64,000 bases of DNA, taken from NCBI GenBank assembly GCA_900708905.1, contig CAADRB010000004.1, forward strand, positions 2,793,685 to 2,857,684, given 5' to 3'. Source of the DNA: Hymenolepis diminuta (lineage: Eukaryota > Platyhelminthes > Cestoda > Cyclophyllidea > Hymenolepididae). The position numbers were made by a program, and so were the translations under genes. The stretch's first letter is position 1, and each line of letters begins with the position of its first letter. Of this stretch, positions 12,906-24,345 are shown piece by piece. The notes under the pieces were generated by a model, which worked only from the letters and a program-made list of their open reading frames with translations, was not told the origin of the DNA and searched no databases.

Positions 12906-13140
12906 TTAACAGTATCTGGTAGCAGTCTCTTTAAACTGATCTGTCAACTGATCCAAGTGATTCGTACGATAGCAGTTGAAGAGTTCACATGAAGGAGTTA
13001 AGCAGCATTTGCCGCTAATTTCTGATGTCAAATGTGTTAAGTTACCCCTTCCACCATAAGATGTAATAGCAACATTTGAGGTTAAGACTTGCAAAGTTGA
13101 GAATAGGCGTTGTCTATGGAATGGTGCACTCTTAAAGAAT
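12906..13140 (-). other. Open frame with clustered cysteines (possible small exon)
   Basis: The minus-strand frame stays open for about 78 codons and ends ...ATRYC before a stop. It contains a KCCLTPSCELFNC cluster and two acceptor-like sites upstream ('tttaag' and 'ttctcaactttgcaag'). The CC...C pattern and terminal YC loosely recall small disulfide-rich peptides, but spacing does not match the insulin A chain and no partner exon is visible. Frames of this length are expected by chance. Confidence 0.12.
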
Positions 13141-13144
13141 CATT

Positions 13145-14135
13145 TCGATTAGCAAAGTACAAAAGTACGTGAAGTTAGCTCTGTTCTTAGTACATCAGTA
13201 AGATTAGTTGAAGAATAAGTCAAATTACAATTTATGCTGGAAATGCCGTAAGACCATCAGAAAACCCAGAATCAGAAAAAAACTACTCATCAGAATTTGC
13301 AATAACAATATAAACTTTGGGAGGTTATTTGGTTTAACTTTTGAAAAATTATTTTTTCACTTTAATGACTACATTTCGAAAGACAGCAAATTTAAATAAG
13401 ATCATAAAGTCAAATCATTACACAAGGACATCAGTTTCAAATACGTAATTTTTAATATGATTGGTGTAATAACGTATACATATACCATCGCTATTTCTTT
13501 TTGTACCGAAGGCCAAATAAGGAAAAAACAGTTGGCTCGATTATTATCATTATTAATAATTATCAAGTCAATTTAATCAACAAAAAAGTCGGTTCATGTT
13601 CGCAATACGAATACGATTTAGACATAAAAATGTATGGCATTAAATATTATAGTTACGGAGAAAGGAGGAAGGTAAAATATGTTTTTCTTGAAAAGTAGGG
13701 ATAATCTCTGGAAGTTGAGTTCCAATTTGCTTCTCCATGTCCGGAGTATCTTAAGGATGTTTGAGAAATTCATTTCTATTCGAGAATATTTTTCAATACA
13801 ATTGGGATAATTGTGCCGATTTTATTAACGAAGATATGAATTCTTTCGTGGCTCGCATATTTCAAGATCCAGTTTAAAGTGGTTTGATGCCAGAAGAAGG
13901 TTAACATCTGAAACTACGCGAATTTAAAGAGTTTTCATTTGCCTCACTCCCATCTTCATTTTAGTAGAACATTTAATTGGTATAAGCTAACACTGGCAGG
14001 TGATGATTCTGGACATCCAGTTCTGCTGTCTTAATACTCCCCCTTAAAAACGGACATAAGGTCTCTCAGTTAACTTTCCCTCCCATTGTGTTTGCATGCT
14101 CCCCCATGATGATAAAAATTAAAGCGTTACTACCT
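13145..14135. other. Unassigned AT-rich stretch
   Basis: Two short lysine/asparagine-rich frames reflect A-rich composition. No domain, RNA gene or repeat copy could be recognised. Confidence 0.35.
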
Positions 14136-14139
14136 TGCA

Positions 14140-14301
14140 ATGACGAATAGAATATAATAATAATAGTGTATCGTGATAATGATATTATTACTCTTGACAA
14201 TGCAGAAATTTAATATTATTTTTCATCATGAGGTAGCAGCTGAACATGCAAAATGGAAAAGTAATACAGTATGGGATGAAACTAGGCGAGGGGTCAGACA
14301 G

Positions 14302-14332
<31 letters not shown>

Positions 14333-14965
14333 TAATGAATTATTGAGTTGTTCACTTTCGAATATGGAGCCTAATTCACTTTGTTAAAATCAAAGGTTTC
14401 AAAGATCGATTTTCACAATTTGATCCGTGAGTATTTGAGAAACCTTTCGTCCACTAAACTCAGTGCTTGCTGACCAGTTGATATAATTGAACGGTCAGTC
14501 ATGCCAACTGGATTATTTCTTATCGTCTTCAAGACATTGTAGGTAGATGAGGCAAGCAAAAGCAGGTTTAAGTATTGCAGACCTCACTGGGGTTCACACA
14601 GGTTGGGTTCTAAATGAACATTTTGGTTTAAATTTGAAGGGAAAATGTCTGTTTGATTTGACAGCTTGTGCTACTGAGTCTTTTGCGTAAAAAAAATCAC
14701 CAATGAACTTAGATGACAAAGAACTATTGACAAATTAAATTGAAACTATTTAACAGTACGTGTAAGAAAGTTTTAAAGTTTATCCATTTGTGTGACCCTG
14801 TGAACTTTAGACTTTAACTTCAGTGCTGTGGTCATGCCTATTTTAAATATCTAAGCCCTTTTATATCAAACATAAGTACAGTAAGTTATTTTTCAAGGTT
14901 AAATTTAATGACCAGATGCAGAAAGTTCGCAGATTTAAAAGACAATAAAATCAGGTCATCAGGTA
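14140..14965 (-). repeat. Long R1 copy, subfamily C, with 5' part
   Basis: This is among the most complete R1 copies. On the plus strand it starts with ATT-rich sequence near 14155-14210, continues through 'gaggtagcagctgaacatgc', the hairpin (TGACCAGTT at 14471-14479 and AACGGTC at 14490-14496) and 'cagacctcactggggttcac', and runs on into the segment 'gtgaccctgtgaactttag'...'aatgaccagatgcagaaag'. The latter recurs at 16.8-17.0 kb and partly at 15.9 and 17.7 kb. A (TA)n microsatellite (14301-14335) interrupts it. Confidence 0.6.
14301..14335. repeat. (TA)n microsatellite
   Basis: Alternating TA run with a single C interruption, embedded inside an R1 copy. Confidence 0.9.
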
Positions 14966-14969
14966 TGAA

Positions 14970-15325
14970 TAGTCAATTGTGATGAATCTTAAGATGGATC
15001 AAGGAATTATCTAATTAGAAATTGTGTGATAAACTAATAGGTTCAAGGAGCTAGTAAACTGAATGAAATGATAGCAAATCCTGGTATTGACAAAAATCGT
15101 TGTTTCTTACCACGAAGTCACCTTACCGAATATATTTTAGTAAAATGTTCAACCGAAAACGGTGACAATGGAAGGGTCTTTATTACAAAACGGAAGTGGA
15201 CAATATCGGGTTCTAAAGATATCTATCTGACTGAATTACTGCCTTATTCGAGAAATAATATGTTTTGATTGGAAATCGGTGGCTCCCTGACATTAATTTT
15301 TATGGTTTTAAAATTTACAGGTAAT
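14970..15325. other. Spacer between long R1 copies
   Basis: No recognisable gene. A 66-codon frame (15068-15268) is unsupported. It lies between two long same-strand R1 copies. Confidence 0.35.
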
Positions 15326-15329
15326 CCAA

Positions 15330-16020
15330 GAGGAATCACCTTCTAATGTAAATATTATTGTAGAAATGTTATAATTCACAGCAATGCAGAAAAATTTACA
15401 ATTTTTCCTTTCGGTAAAGCAACAGAAGTTGAATATGAAAAATTCAAAAAGGGATAGAGGGGGAGTATTGAGAAGAGGGCGTAAAATGATATCTTATTCG
15501 ATTTACGGCTTCAAATTATAGAATATTCATTTACTGAACAGTTCATTGCTTCACATTCCAAAATTCAAAATACGTAATTCGTCCCCTCGATTCCTGATCG
15601 AATTCTTGTTTACAACCTCTTCGACTTATTGGTAGGTCGTTTAATTATTATGGTCGGTCTTGCCACCTCAATTGGTTTCTTCTCTCATAGGCCGAAAAGA
15701 GAGCACAATTGTACCTGATCTTGACATATCAGAGATCAGAGAGTAGAGTTCATTCAAGATGAAGATAAAATCCATTTGAAAAAATATCTGAACCTCTTTT
15801 AGGAATGGCTTACTCTATTTCAGTACAGATATCATCCGCTTAACTATTTAATGGCCCATAAAGTACTGCTACAGAAGGGTTTAGACTCATAAATTTAATA
15901 AAACCCGCCCGCAATTTCAAGTACTGTGATCCATTATCCTTTTGATTTTTGCAATAACCTTAGGGTCATATAGTCTAATTTACTTACCCTTTAGGTCAAA
16001 TCTCAGAAAGAAAGTAATTT
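15330..16020 (-). repeat. Long R1 copy, subfamily A, with 5' part
   Basis: The plus strand opens with 'attattgtagaaatg', 'cacagcaatgcagaaaaatttacaatttttc' style end, then the A core ('ttccaaaattcaaaatacg', 'gtaggtcgtttaattattatggtcggtcttgcc'), then a further segment to about 16020 with 'cttagggtcatatag' and 'ctttaggtcaaat' shared with neighbouring long copies. Confidence 0.6.
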
Positions 16021-16021
16021 A

Positions 16022-16790
16022 TTTAGGGTGTCTGAAAAGTTGGTGGACTCAATAGACATTAAAATCTTCCTAGTATTTCGGATGTATTGTTTTAAAATAG
16101 TAGTATAAGCTTATTCAAAACTAGCAGTATAGAGTGATAACGTAATAGGTCAAAAATTCAGTACCCTATCTCAATGTTAGTTTCTTGAAGTACCCAGTCA
16201 TAAGGATATATCGCATACTTAAAGAAACGTTGGGCGAAATGAAAACGCAAAATTGATAATATACCCCAAATGAAACCTTTTCAGTACATTCTGCCATCAT
16301 GAACAAGTCTATTTTCCCTCACGGCTCTGTATTTCAAATTTACTCAATCAGACATTGCTATCGACCGCTGTCGACTATTTCAGTATTCTTTATGGATTAA
16401 AAGTGTTTATAACACAAAGGGATTTACCGAAGATTTCAGTTTAAGTCTTTATCCAATATAAATAATATAGTATGAACAGGAAGCCTTCAATGAAGCGTAG
16501 ACTTTGCCCCTAATAAGCAGTGTCCGTTATCTTGATCTGTTTTTTCATGCTGTTCAGTACTTGACTTAGCACTTGGTCTGCCTCCCTTTATCTAACACAT
16601 GCGACTTGAGCTTTACTTTCACGCTTAATAACTCTTCCATTTTATTGTCTTCTCTTAATTATTCCTTAATAAATAATATACCACCGATTCCGTTCAATTT
16701 CTGTTTTATCGAGGCTGAGTTCGTGTGTTTGGAAAGAGCACAGCCTAGACTTCTCGCGGATTCAAACGACCCATAAAAGAGCACTTGAAG
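16022..16790. other. Unassigned region with transposon-end-like start
   Basis: It begins 'tagggtgtctgaaaagttgg', which resembles the terminal sequence of many cut-and-paste transposons. I could not find a matching inverted end or a transposase. A pyrimidine-rich 67-codon frame (16573-16776) has no domain. Confidence 0.25.
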
Positions 16791-17045
16791 GAGAGCTTAA
16801 ACTCTTAAATGTAACGGTAATATCTATCAATATCTGCAGTCTATTTGTATGATCCCCTTAATTTTGGAATTCAGTAACAACTTTAAGATCACCATTTATA
16901 ACATTGTTTAATTGCAAGTACCCCACTTTTAGGTCATATATTAAGGACGGACTTAATTTATTGCATGTTTTTAACTTTAATGACCAGATTGTGAAAGTTT
17001 GTAAGTTCAAAAAACAATAAAACTTGGCCATATTTATGGAATACG
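16790..17045 (-). repeat. R1 5' segment (D block)
   Basis: It shares 'ttaatgaccaga', 'gaaagttt/cg..ag/ttcaaaa', 'acaataaaac/tt/cggcca' with 14898-14960 and an upstream 'taggtcatat' block with 15.9 kb. No adjoining core was recognised, so this copy is internally deleted or the core has decayed. Confidence 0.5.
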
Positions 17046-17269
17046 GATTTTATGACACGAATATACGTAGATTGAGATTAAAATATCCAATAACTTACAA
17101 TATACAATTATAAATTTATATCTTTGAAACAGTGGAAAAGGAACGCGTCGAATAAGAGTACATGATGAGGTCGGAATATCAAGAGTCTGGGTTAATTTGA
17201 ATTCTGGAAGTATTTAGTTATTCAATTACCATAAGGAACATCATGTATATTACAGTATCCAAAAATTTA

Positions 17270-17800
17270 AAAGTTTTAATAATTATGATCTGATTCCTGA
17301 ATATCTGGGTGATTTCTTATCTGCTATATTCGGAGTTCGCTTCTTTCGTATAATCTTATAGCAATGAGCAGTTAGATGAGACTAACAAGGCCACTTCAGA
17401 CAATAGAGAGATCGTTAGATTTCGTACCAAAGATTACTCGGGTTCAAATTTAAGGCTCAATAAGACAAATCAAATCAAAGAAACACGACAGGCAGCAGTT
17501 TGAATCGGAACCATCGCTAAAGGAAGGATTAACTAAACGCCTGAATATTTTTTTGAATCACGCTGATAAAAGAATCTTTGGAAAATCATCACTGGACTCA
17601 AATGACTTAGTAAAAAAGGCTGCAGTAAACATTTCTGGAGTTCATTCAGTAATCTAAGTGTTTGAGTAACCCTATGATCTTTAGGCTTAAAAAGCAGCAC
17701 TGAGATCATACATTATTGTGCACTTTTATGTCAAATATAAAAATAGAACATGCATTTTTTCGAATTTAAAACAAAATGCCCAGAGGTCGAAAGGGCACTT
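17270..17800 (-). repeat. Long R1 copy, subfamily C, with 5' part and core deletion
   Basis: On the plus strand it reads 'ctgattcctgaatatctggg', 'tgctatattcggagttcg', then jumps to 'gcaatgagcagttagatgag', losing the hairpin. It then continues through 'gggttcaaatttaagg' to the D block 'gtaaccctatgatctttagg'. The joint order in this copy and in the 14.1 kb copy is the evidence that the D block belongs to R1. Confidence 0.55.
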
Positions 17801-17809
17801 TACTCATCC

Positions 17810-19385
17810 ATTCTATGATCTAATTTAATTAGTTTATTAAGTGCATCCGAATAAGGGAGGGAAGTTTAGCCACTACTGGCATGTTTAATTCAAGGAAGAA
17901 AAAGAAAGAGATTCAGTTACTTTTCGTACCGGTGCCCTTAAAGCATTGCTAATTTGAATTGATTGAGTACGTTTAAGTCGGCTGGAATGGGAGAAAGTGA
18001 TACTTACGACTTGTGGAGTTCCAATGGAAATTTATAGAATTACATAGCTTGCTGTAATGGAAACCCGCCAAAATAGGTGAAAAAGGGGTTAATTTGAAGT
18101 CGAGTAAACCCGTATTTGATCAAAACAGTACATGTTATGCTTAGATAGAAATTAAGCTTTGGGGATTGAATAAGGCGAATCAGGTCGATTATTAGCGTAT
18201 GAATAAAAATTGTAAGGTTAGATCAAATTTTTAACGAGCGAGGTAGAAAACTATGTTTTCGAAAAGGCTTGATCGCTGGTTGGAAACGGATCTCCCACTC
18301 TGGTCGAGGGCGGTAGCGAAAACTGAAGGTTTCAATGATCAACTTAATAAATGGGATCTGCTTTGATTTCTGGGGTTCAAAAACAAGACATGGGATTGAA
18401 AATAAAAAATCTGCTCTTCCGCTCTGGGTTATTGTTTGATACTTTATCTTCTCTATGCCATTTGGCATTTTGTAAAGGGGATTTTGAAGCCAAATTTTAA
18501 GGTGTGGAAGAATTTGGAGTTAGAAAACACAACGAAATTTGTGTGAAACCGTGTGCTACATAAAAGAAAATTATATTTTTTTCCCCAAAATAACTCTTTT
18601 ATGCAAGGTTCTTTATTTTCTCCCCTTTAATTCTCCTTTATTTAAACGAATTAATTTGCATTATGGTTTTAAATGGAGCGGAATATTAATCGACCTATCG
18701 ATACGAAAAAGTGCGTCTTGTTTTGATATGGTGGTTTGGTTTGTTTTATATTGTGACGGTGTTGGATCGTATTCATAACTAGTACAATCTCTTAGGGAAT
18801 CTAAGAGTCGGTTACCCTATCGTACGGAGAAAAGCAGATCATAACGTTGTGGAAGTAGCAACCAATAACAATGTCTTCTATACGAAAAATTGATCAAGCA
18901 TTGGCGATGCTGCTGTGATAACTCCCTACCTAGACAGAAGTCGGTGAGAGAATGGAGCCCAGGAAAGATTTATAATGACCTTTCGCATGGTGAAAAAACT
19001 GATTATGGTAAATTATTCTAAATTAGGAATAAGTAAACGCAATTACTACTATGTTTCTAAATTGCCTCTAAAATGAACATGAAATGTTTCAGTGGTAGCA
19101 TAAATGATTATAAATTGCATGTGGTTATCCAGGCATGCCTCTGCTTTATTGCTTACATACACATTAAATGGAGCGTAACAATTCCAACTATGCTGGAATT
19201 CTCATGTCAACCAAATTGCAGGAATCTGTGTGTTGGAAATGCTCCTTTTTACGCTCAAACCAATTTTTTCTTTAGCCTATGACTCACGCTTTATCGCTCG
19301 ACCACCCAGATACTGTGTCGTTATTCGCTTTAGGAGCATCCTCAAGATCATTTTATTGACAACACATTAGTAACTTATATTGTTT
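17810..19385. other. Unassigned stretch
   Basis: Three frames of 69-81 codons (18223-18468 minus, 18539-18778 plus, 19073-19282 plus) have no recognisable domain or splice context and are within chance. No repeat family member was identified. Confidence 0.35.
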
Positions 19386-19389
19386 TTAC

Positions 19390-19680
19390 AAATTACCATG
19401 GTATTATTATTATTACACATGACAAACTTAGGCTTTCACAGTTTGTCACCTTGAAAAGGCATTTGAACCCGGGGGACAATAGAGCAGTCACTAAACGGTG
19501 ATCTATCAGAAGGACAGTTAAAGATATAGTTTAATATTGTTCGTCTTTTACTGCTCCATTACTTAGAGTTCTAATTTTAAATTGTTCGATTTTTAGGTTT
19601 TGTTCTCGATGTTCGGAGCTTTTTGCTCAGTTTATTAATTTGAATATTTGATCATCCATCAATTCGGTTCAAATGAACAC
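19390..19680 (-). repeat. R1 repeat, subfamily C
   Basis: The plus strand starts with an (ATT)4 run at about 19401-19415 and reaches 'tgttctcgatgttcggagc' and 'cagtttattaatttgaat', aligning to the C core block 'catgtctacgatattcggag..gttgatttaattgaacgg'. The middle has diverged. Confidence 0.5.
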
Positions 19681-19904
19681 AAAACTTCGTTCTTTAAATC
19701 CAACATCTTGAATATAGTTGTTGGATTAAAATCGAATATAGTTTGATAATTATAACTGAGAGAATATATTCTACCAATGATTTGAAGAAATATTCATATT
19801 TAAACATGTCGCAAAAATTTCACAGATTTCGGTTAAATTGTGAGAGATTGAATGATTAGGATATTAGAGAATTTGTTTGAGGTAACACTATTTTGAGCAC
19901 CTTT

Positions 19905-20300
19905 ATTTCACTCTTATTATTAATAATACCCCTGGAAAAGCTAAAATTTTACAAATTTTTATCTTGAAGGATGTCTGATATGGGTTTAGAGAAGGAGATC
20001 AAACACAGGCAATAATTTAAAGTCAGGGAACCGAAAATGCCGAACATAATTTCATCTTTTGATTCGACTGGCTGTTTTCCACTTCTAAAGTATTATCCAG
20101 TGTCTCAGTTATAAAGTTTCAACGTCATAATTTTAGAATGTATTCCCTGTTTATCGCGCAAACTCATGTTTGCGAAGTCCGGAGCATATGGACCAACTGA
20201 TTAATTGAAATGGCCGATCGATCACTTCAGATGTATTTTTCATTTGACAACCGAGGTACTAACAAAGTTGTAGGAGCAAATACGATTTCAATAGACTTCA
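19905..20300 (-). repeat. R1 repeat, subfamily C
   Basis: The plus strand has 'ttattattaataatacccc', 'ctaaaattttacaaattttt', then the core 'tgcgaagtccggagcatatggaccaactgattaattgaaatggccg' region with both hairpin arms recognisable but mutated. It faces an opposite-strand copy about 250 bases downstream. Confidence 0.6.
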
Positions 20301-20549
20301 TAAAGTTACTTGAACTTTCTGAAACATATTTTTAAGAGTATATTTGTGAATTATCTAATTTAATAATCTTGCATACCACATTTGATGAGCTGTATATACA
20401 TCCTCTTATTTGTCCATTTTTATGAGCCCAAACTTAAATACAAAGAAAGTTTTTAATGATATTGTATTAGAAATCCATTTGAGTACTCTCCGCTCAGTTG
20501 TGTTATGTTCAAAATAACTTTGTTATTAACATCTGCCTACTCATAACTA

Positions 20550-20900
20550 CAGGTTGTCACAAACCACTCAAATTGACAAGACCAACAATTCACTTATATC
20601 AACCGGTGTACGAGGTCTTAAATATCACGGACGTAAATTTACCCAAAAATCCAGAGATCAAATCATGAATATAGTGCTTTGGACATTACAAAGTGAAATA
20701 TAACCCCTAAGAGAGAGTGGACGAATCAACGCTTCTTTGATTCAAAGAAGGTAAAAGCCTTGATATCCTGACTTCCCTGTATGCCCCGATTCGACCTCAC
20801 TTCATTCTCAACTGGATCATTTTGCTATTTTGTTAGTAATAATCATATTTCTTGATTAAAACTTGTAAAGAATTTTCATTATCAGGGTTAATAATATATT
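20550..20900 (+). repeat. R1 repeat, subfamily C, with tail
   Basis: The reverse complement gives 'tcatgatttgatctctgga', 'acgtccgtgatatttaagacc', 'accggttgatataagtgaat' and 'tgttggtcttgtcaa', a close match to the C consensus. On the plus strand it continues to the pyrimidine-rich part and ends 'ttttgctattttgttagtaa' then 'taatcat'. Confidence 0.65.
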
Positions 20901-21249
20901 CAAAATCTAATTGCGCAGATTCAGTCAACTGCTAATAAAATAAATGATATCATGTAGGATGTGATATGAAATCGCTTTTTTTCAAACGGACCATCAGCAA
21001 AACACACCATTTAATTAATGTACTTACTTAAGTGATTATTTATGCCAGAATATTCCTAATATAATCATTTACAAAGGAGCGCATACAATCATGTACTCGT
21101 ATCTATCATTTTTATCCTGGACATTTAAAATTTTAATTGTCTCTGCATGTTTACTTGTAAAATTGTAACCGGGTAGGTGAAAACTCACCACAATTTTCCA
21201 TTAAAAATCGATCTAACTTATGCCAACTAAAGAGAGTAGTATCAGATCA

Positions 21250-21640
21250 GCTTCACCGTTTTGTTATTATTACTATTACCTACAGTAATGCAAAAAAAAT
21301 TTAACAATTTTTAACTGTGGGAAGTAACTGATATTGAATAACATCAACTCCAACAAATGATACAGAGGAGGGAATTAAAAAGATTGTGAGCAACTTCAAC
21401 TTTTCAAAAAGCCTTTTTGGTTTTAAATTCAGGTTGAATTTCTAATAAATGGACTGTTCATATTCCGAAATTCTAAGTTCATAATTCATCCTCTGGAGTG
21501 CGACAGGCCCTTGCCTACGATGCTCAATACCCCTTCAATTCACTTTTCATCCAATGGTCGAAAGGGTGAAATGATCTTGCATGATATTCAGCAGCTTACA
21601 GTGTTAACATAGCTGAGATGAGATAAGTCAGCAGGGCTCT
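21250..21640 (-). repeat. R1 repeat, subfamily A
   Basis: The plus strand begins 'ttattattactattacctac', followed by 'agtaatgcaaaaaaaattta', 'gggaagtaactgatattgaa', the 'ttcaggttgaatttctaata' block, 'ttgcctacgatgctcaatac' and finally 'gcagcttacagtgttaacatagc'. The central hairpin is deleted. Order and spacing match the 28.6 kb copy closely. Confidence 0.65.
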
Positions 21641-21649
21641 GTATGCTGT

Positions 21650-23190
21650 TTTCACTCAAATCGACTCTCAATTCATATTCGAGTGTACACTTTCGCACTG
21701 TGACGAATTGTAAAGTGGAGAATGAAAACAAACCCTCTTTCTTGGTGTCTAATAGTTACAACAATTATTGTCCTCTAGCCCTAAAAGGAAAGCTCCAACC
21801 GAAGTCTCAGAAAGATCTCAAGGGATGAGATATGTTAAGGACTCTAATTTCAAACAATTCTATGTTGGTATCGTGGTTTCAAGGAGAGATTTTGTAATTT
21901 ACTTTCCTCCTCCCTTTATCAAAAAAACATATTGAAAGCCACATTGTCCAAATCGCATCCCAAATACGGAATTTTGTTCAAATCAGTTCTAAAAAACAAT
22001 TTTTCACTAAATTACAGAAATTATGCTAGTCCTGTGTTATTCTTATAAATATCGATAATTTAATGTATTAATAGTTCCAAGCTGCTCCACTATCTTTCTA
22101 AAAGAACTGGATTGCAGACACTGATAGCTCGCACTTTAATCTCTTCTCTCCTATTTCTGTGTCATTTATGTTTATTCATAGTAAAAATTTATACCAGCAT
22201 TCACTCCCTATTTCTTTTCAACCTTTTCACACTTAATAGTACCAAAACTACTCAGTAAAGTCTTTATTAAACGTCGTAGTTAACCTTTTCTCTATTTAGG
22301 ATACTTTATTTTGGATGATTAAAAACGAAGAGAAAAGATTTAAATGCTATTTTCGAGCCCATTCATATCTGGGAAGATATACTACAGGTTCTCTGTGAAA
22401 TTCTAATTTAGTCACTTTTCGATTAATATTTGTCTAACCTTTCAGATGGATCTCGATCTTGAACACTGTCTCTGGGATTAAGCTTATAGCCAATAGAGAG
22501 GAAAAAAATATTTAAAAAGGGAAGCTGGAAATTAAAAATTTATGAGGCTGATAAGACGAAAAGTCAAATAATTTTGATACTACGCATGGAATTCATACCT
22601 CTTGCAATCGATTTACGGACCTCCACTCTTCTGAGACCTAACCGGAGAACGAAGCATGACGCATAACACTGTATTTGTGGCTATGTACTGTCTTATCAGT
22701 GACATTCCAACTTCGACTTGGATGCTAAACTTAAAATCTAAAAAATTTTATTTGCATCAAATGAAGTCTCGATGGAGAAGATACCATTGATGCCAACTAT
22801 TCATCGAGGCAAGGAGCTTTCCAAAAACTTACTTTTCTAACCATTCGAAGCTGGATTATTGAAAGAGTATTGAAAAGAAAACACACCTCATTAAATTATC
22901 AAATGGCAGCGGAACAGCAGCTTCGGTAATTATGACTTTGGAAAAAGACAAGCTCATTCATTCTTTTAATTACTTGAAATATATACATATATTTAGATAC
23001 CAGCATGTCATAAGATTAAGCAAAATGTTTTTAGTGAATTAGAAGTGAAAAATTATGATTTTATTAAAAAAAATGAAAAAGTCTAATCCACTTCCTAAAT
23101 AAATAAAACCGATATAATCTTATTTGAACACCATTCAGAGTGCTCTAATTTATTTTTCATTAGTTACCGATGGTTCCTTTGAATACAAAT
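21650..23190. other. Unassigned stretch
   Basis: No repeat family or gene recognised. It includes several C/T-rich segments (22130-22240) but no frame above chance length. Confidence 0.35.
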
Positions 23191-23199
23191 AAAACTCCA

Positions 23200-23870
23200 C
23201 AAGCTGTCCTTTTACAATTGAAGTAAAACACAAGAGAAATCAAATAACCCTCGCTATTTATCCAAACCGCGGTTTAAGTGTATTTCAATCAATGCTTATT
23301 TTTGATGTTAACCGCAAACCGTGTAAACATACAAATATACATACAAGTATGTAAGCCGTGAATACTTTTAACTCGGGCCGCGTGCATAGATACACTTCCA
23401 TCTCTCTCGCCGTGTATCAAAGAGAAACTTAAAATTTTAATATTTAAGCAAACTTTTGGAATTTGGCCTTCAAAGAAGCAATATGAAAAGAGGGCGAAGG
23501 TGATACATACGCACTTTGCGCATGTCTATATACATACTTTCACTTGTGCATTTGACGGCAAAAATGAAGAAAACAGTAAAAAGGGAGGATAGTGGGTTGT
23601 TGGGGTAGAGGAGGGGGTGGCAGTTGTGGTGGTTTGTTGGGGGAGGGGGAGGAGGAGTTTAAAAGATAAACCGCGCGGCAATGCATTTTTGTTTAACTCA
23701 TTTAAACCAATTTCGCTGTTTTGCTTGAAGTTTTACCCGGACTAGTAGTGCAGTTTGCCCGCTGATAATGATAGGAAAGGCTCTCTCTACTTTTTTCTTG
23801 CCCAAATCCTTTTTTCCTCCTCTTCTCTCATCCTCCCTCTACTTCAGTATTTCTTTTCAACAAGTAGCAA
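23200..23870. promoter_or_regulatory. GC-richer single-copy island with CpG motifs and G-rich tract
   Basis: This contrasts with its AT-rich surroundings. It contains a perfect 12-base palindrome aaaccgcggttt (23264-23275) and further AACCGC-type motifs near 23313-23325 and 23673-23683. A G-rich tract (23583-23658) with many GGG runs has G-quadruplex potential, and a pyrimidine-rich block follows. No R1 or SINE sequence is seen. A regulatory element or promoter is possible; no TATA box/initiator pair or downstream exon could be assigned. Confidence 0.3.
23583..23658 (+). repeat. G-rich tract, possible G-quadruplex
   Basis: Repeated GGG, GGGG and GGGGG runs separated by 1-7 bases over about 75 bases; almost no C. 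Confidence 0.7.
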
Positions 23871-24129
23871 TAATTTATTTAAATAAGTAGTATATATTTA
23901 TAACTATCGGTCTCCTCCTTTATGAGGATCATTTGCATTACTTTTCAAAAAATCTTAATAATTATAAGGATTAAACTTTGCTATCTCAACTCTGCCGGAA
24001 AAAGATCATGCAAGCTGCCATGCAAGGTCAATTTGTTTCCTCAGCTTCTGGAGAAAAAAAGACGACAAATCTCAAGACTGACCGACATAATTAAACAACC
24101 GATTAGTAAACATAGGATATCCTAGTAAT

Positions 24130-24345
24130 TCAATTGATGAACTTGAGTGAAATTCGAATTTTTAACCTATTAAGCAGATATTGTATAATCTGATTCTAAA
24201 ATTCAAATGAAATAAGACTCTTTGATACCCTCACTATAATATCAAGGTTGTGTGATTCCCCTCTCTCTACCCCTTATTGGACTATTTGCTTTTGTCTGGC
24301 TTCAGCTACTTTCCTAAAATGAATAATTATACTTTATTGCCTCTT
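24130..24345 (+). repeat. R1 3' part
   Basis: 'aaattcaaatgaaataagac', 'tttgataccctcac', a 'cccctctctctaccccttat' block and 'tttgcttttgtctggcttca' reproduce the 3' half of R1 as seen at 25.6 and 63.4 kb. The core is absent. Confidence 0.55.

Noticed and set aside
12906..13094. Insulin-like A chain
   Set aside because: The spacing after CC is four residues instead of three, and the last cysteine is much too far away. No B-chain motif found upstream.
19440..19500. B-box-like 'gggttcaaatgcc' on the minus strand suggesting a SINE or tRNA
   Set aside because: No matching A box at the right distance, and the surrounding sequence aligns better as an R1 subfamily C copy.
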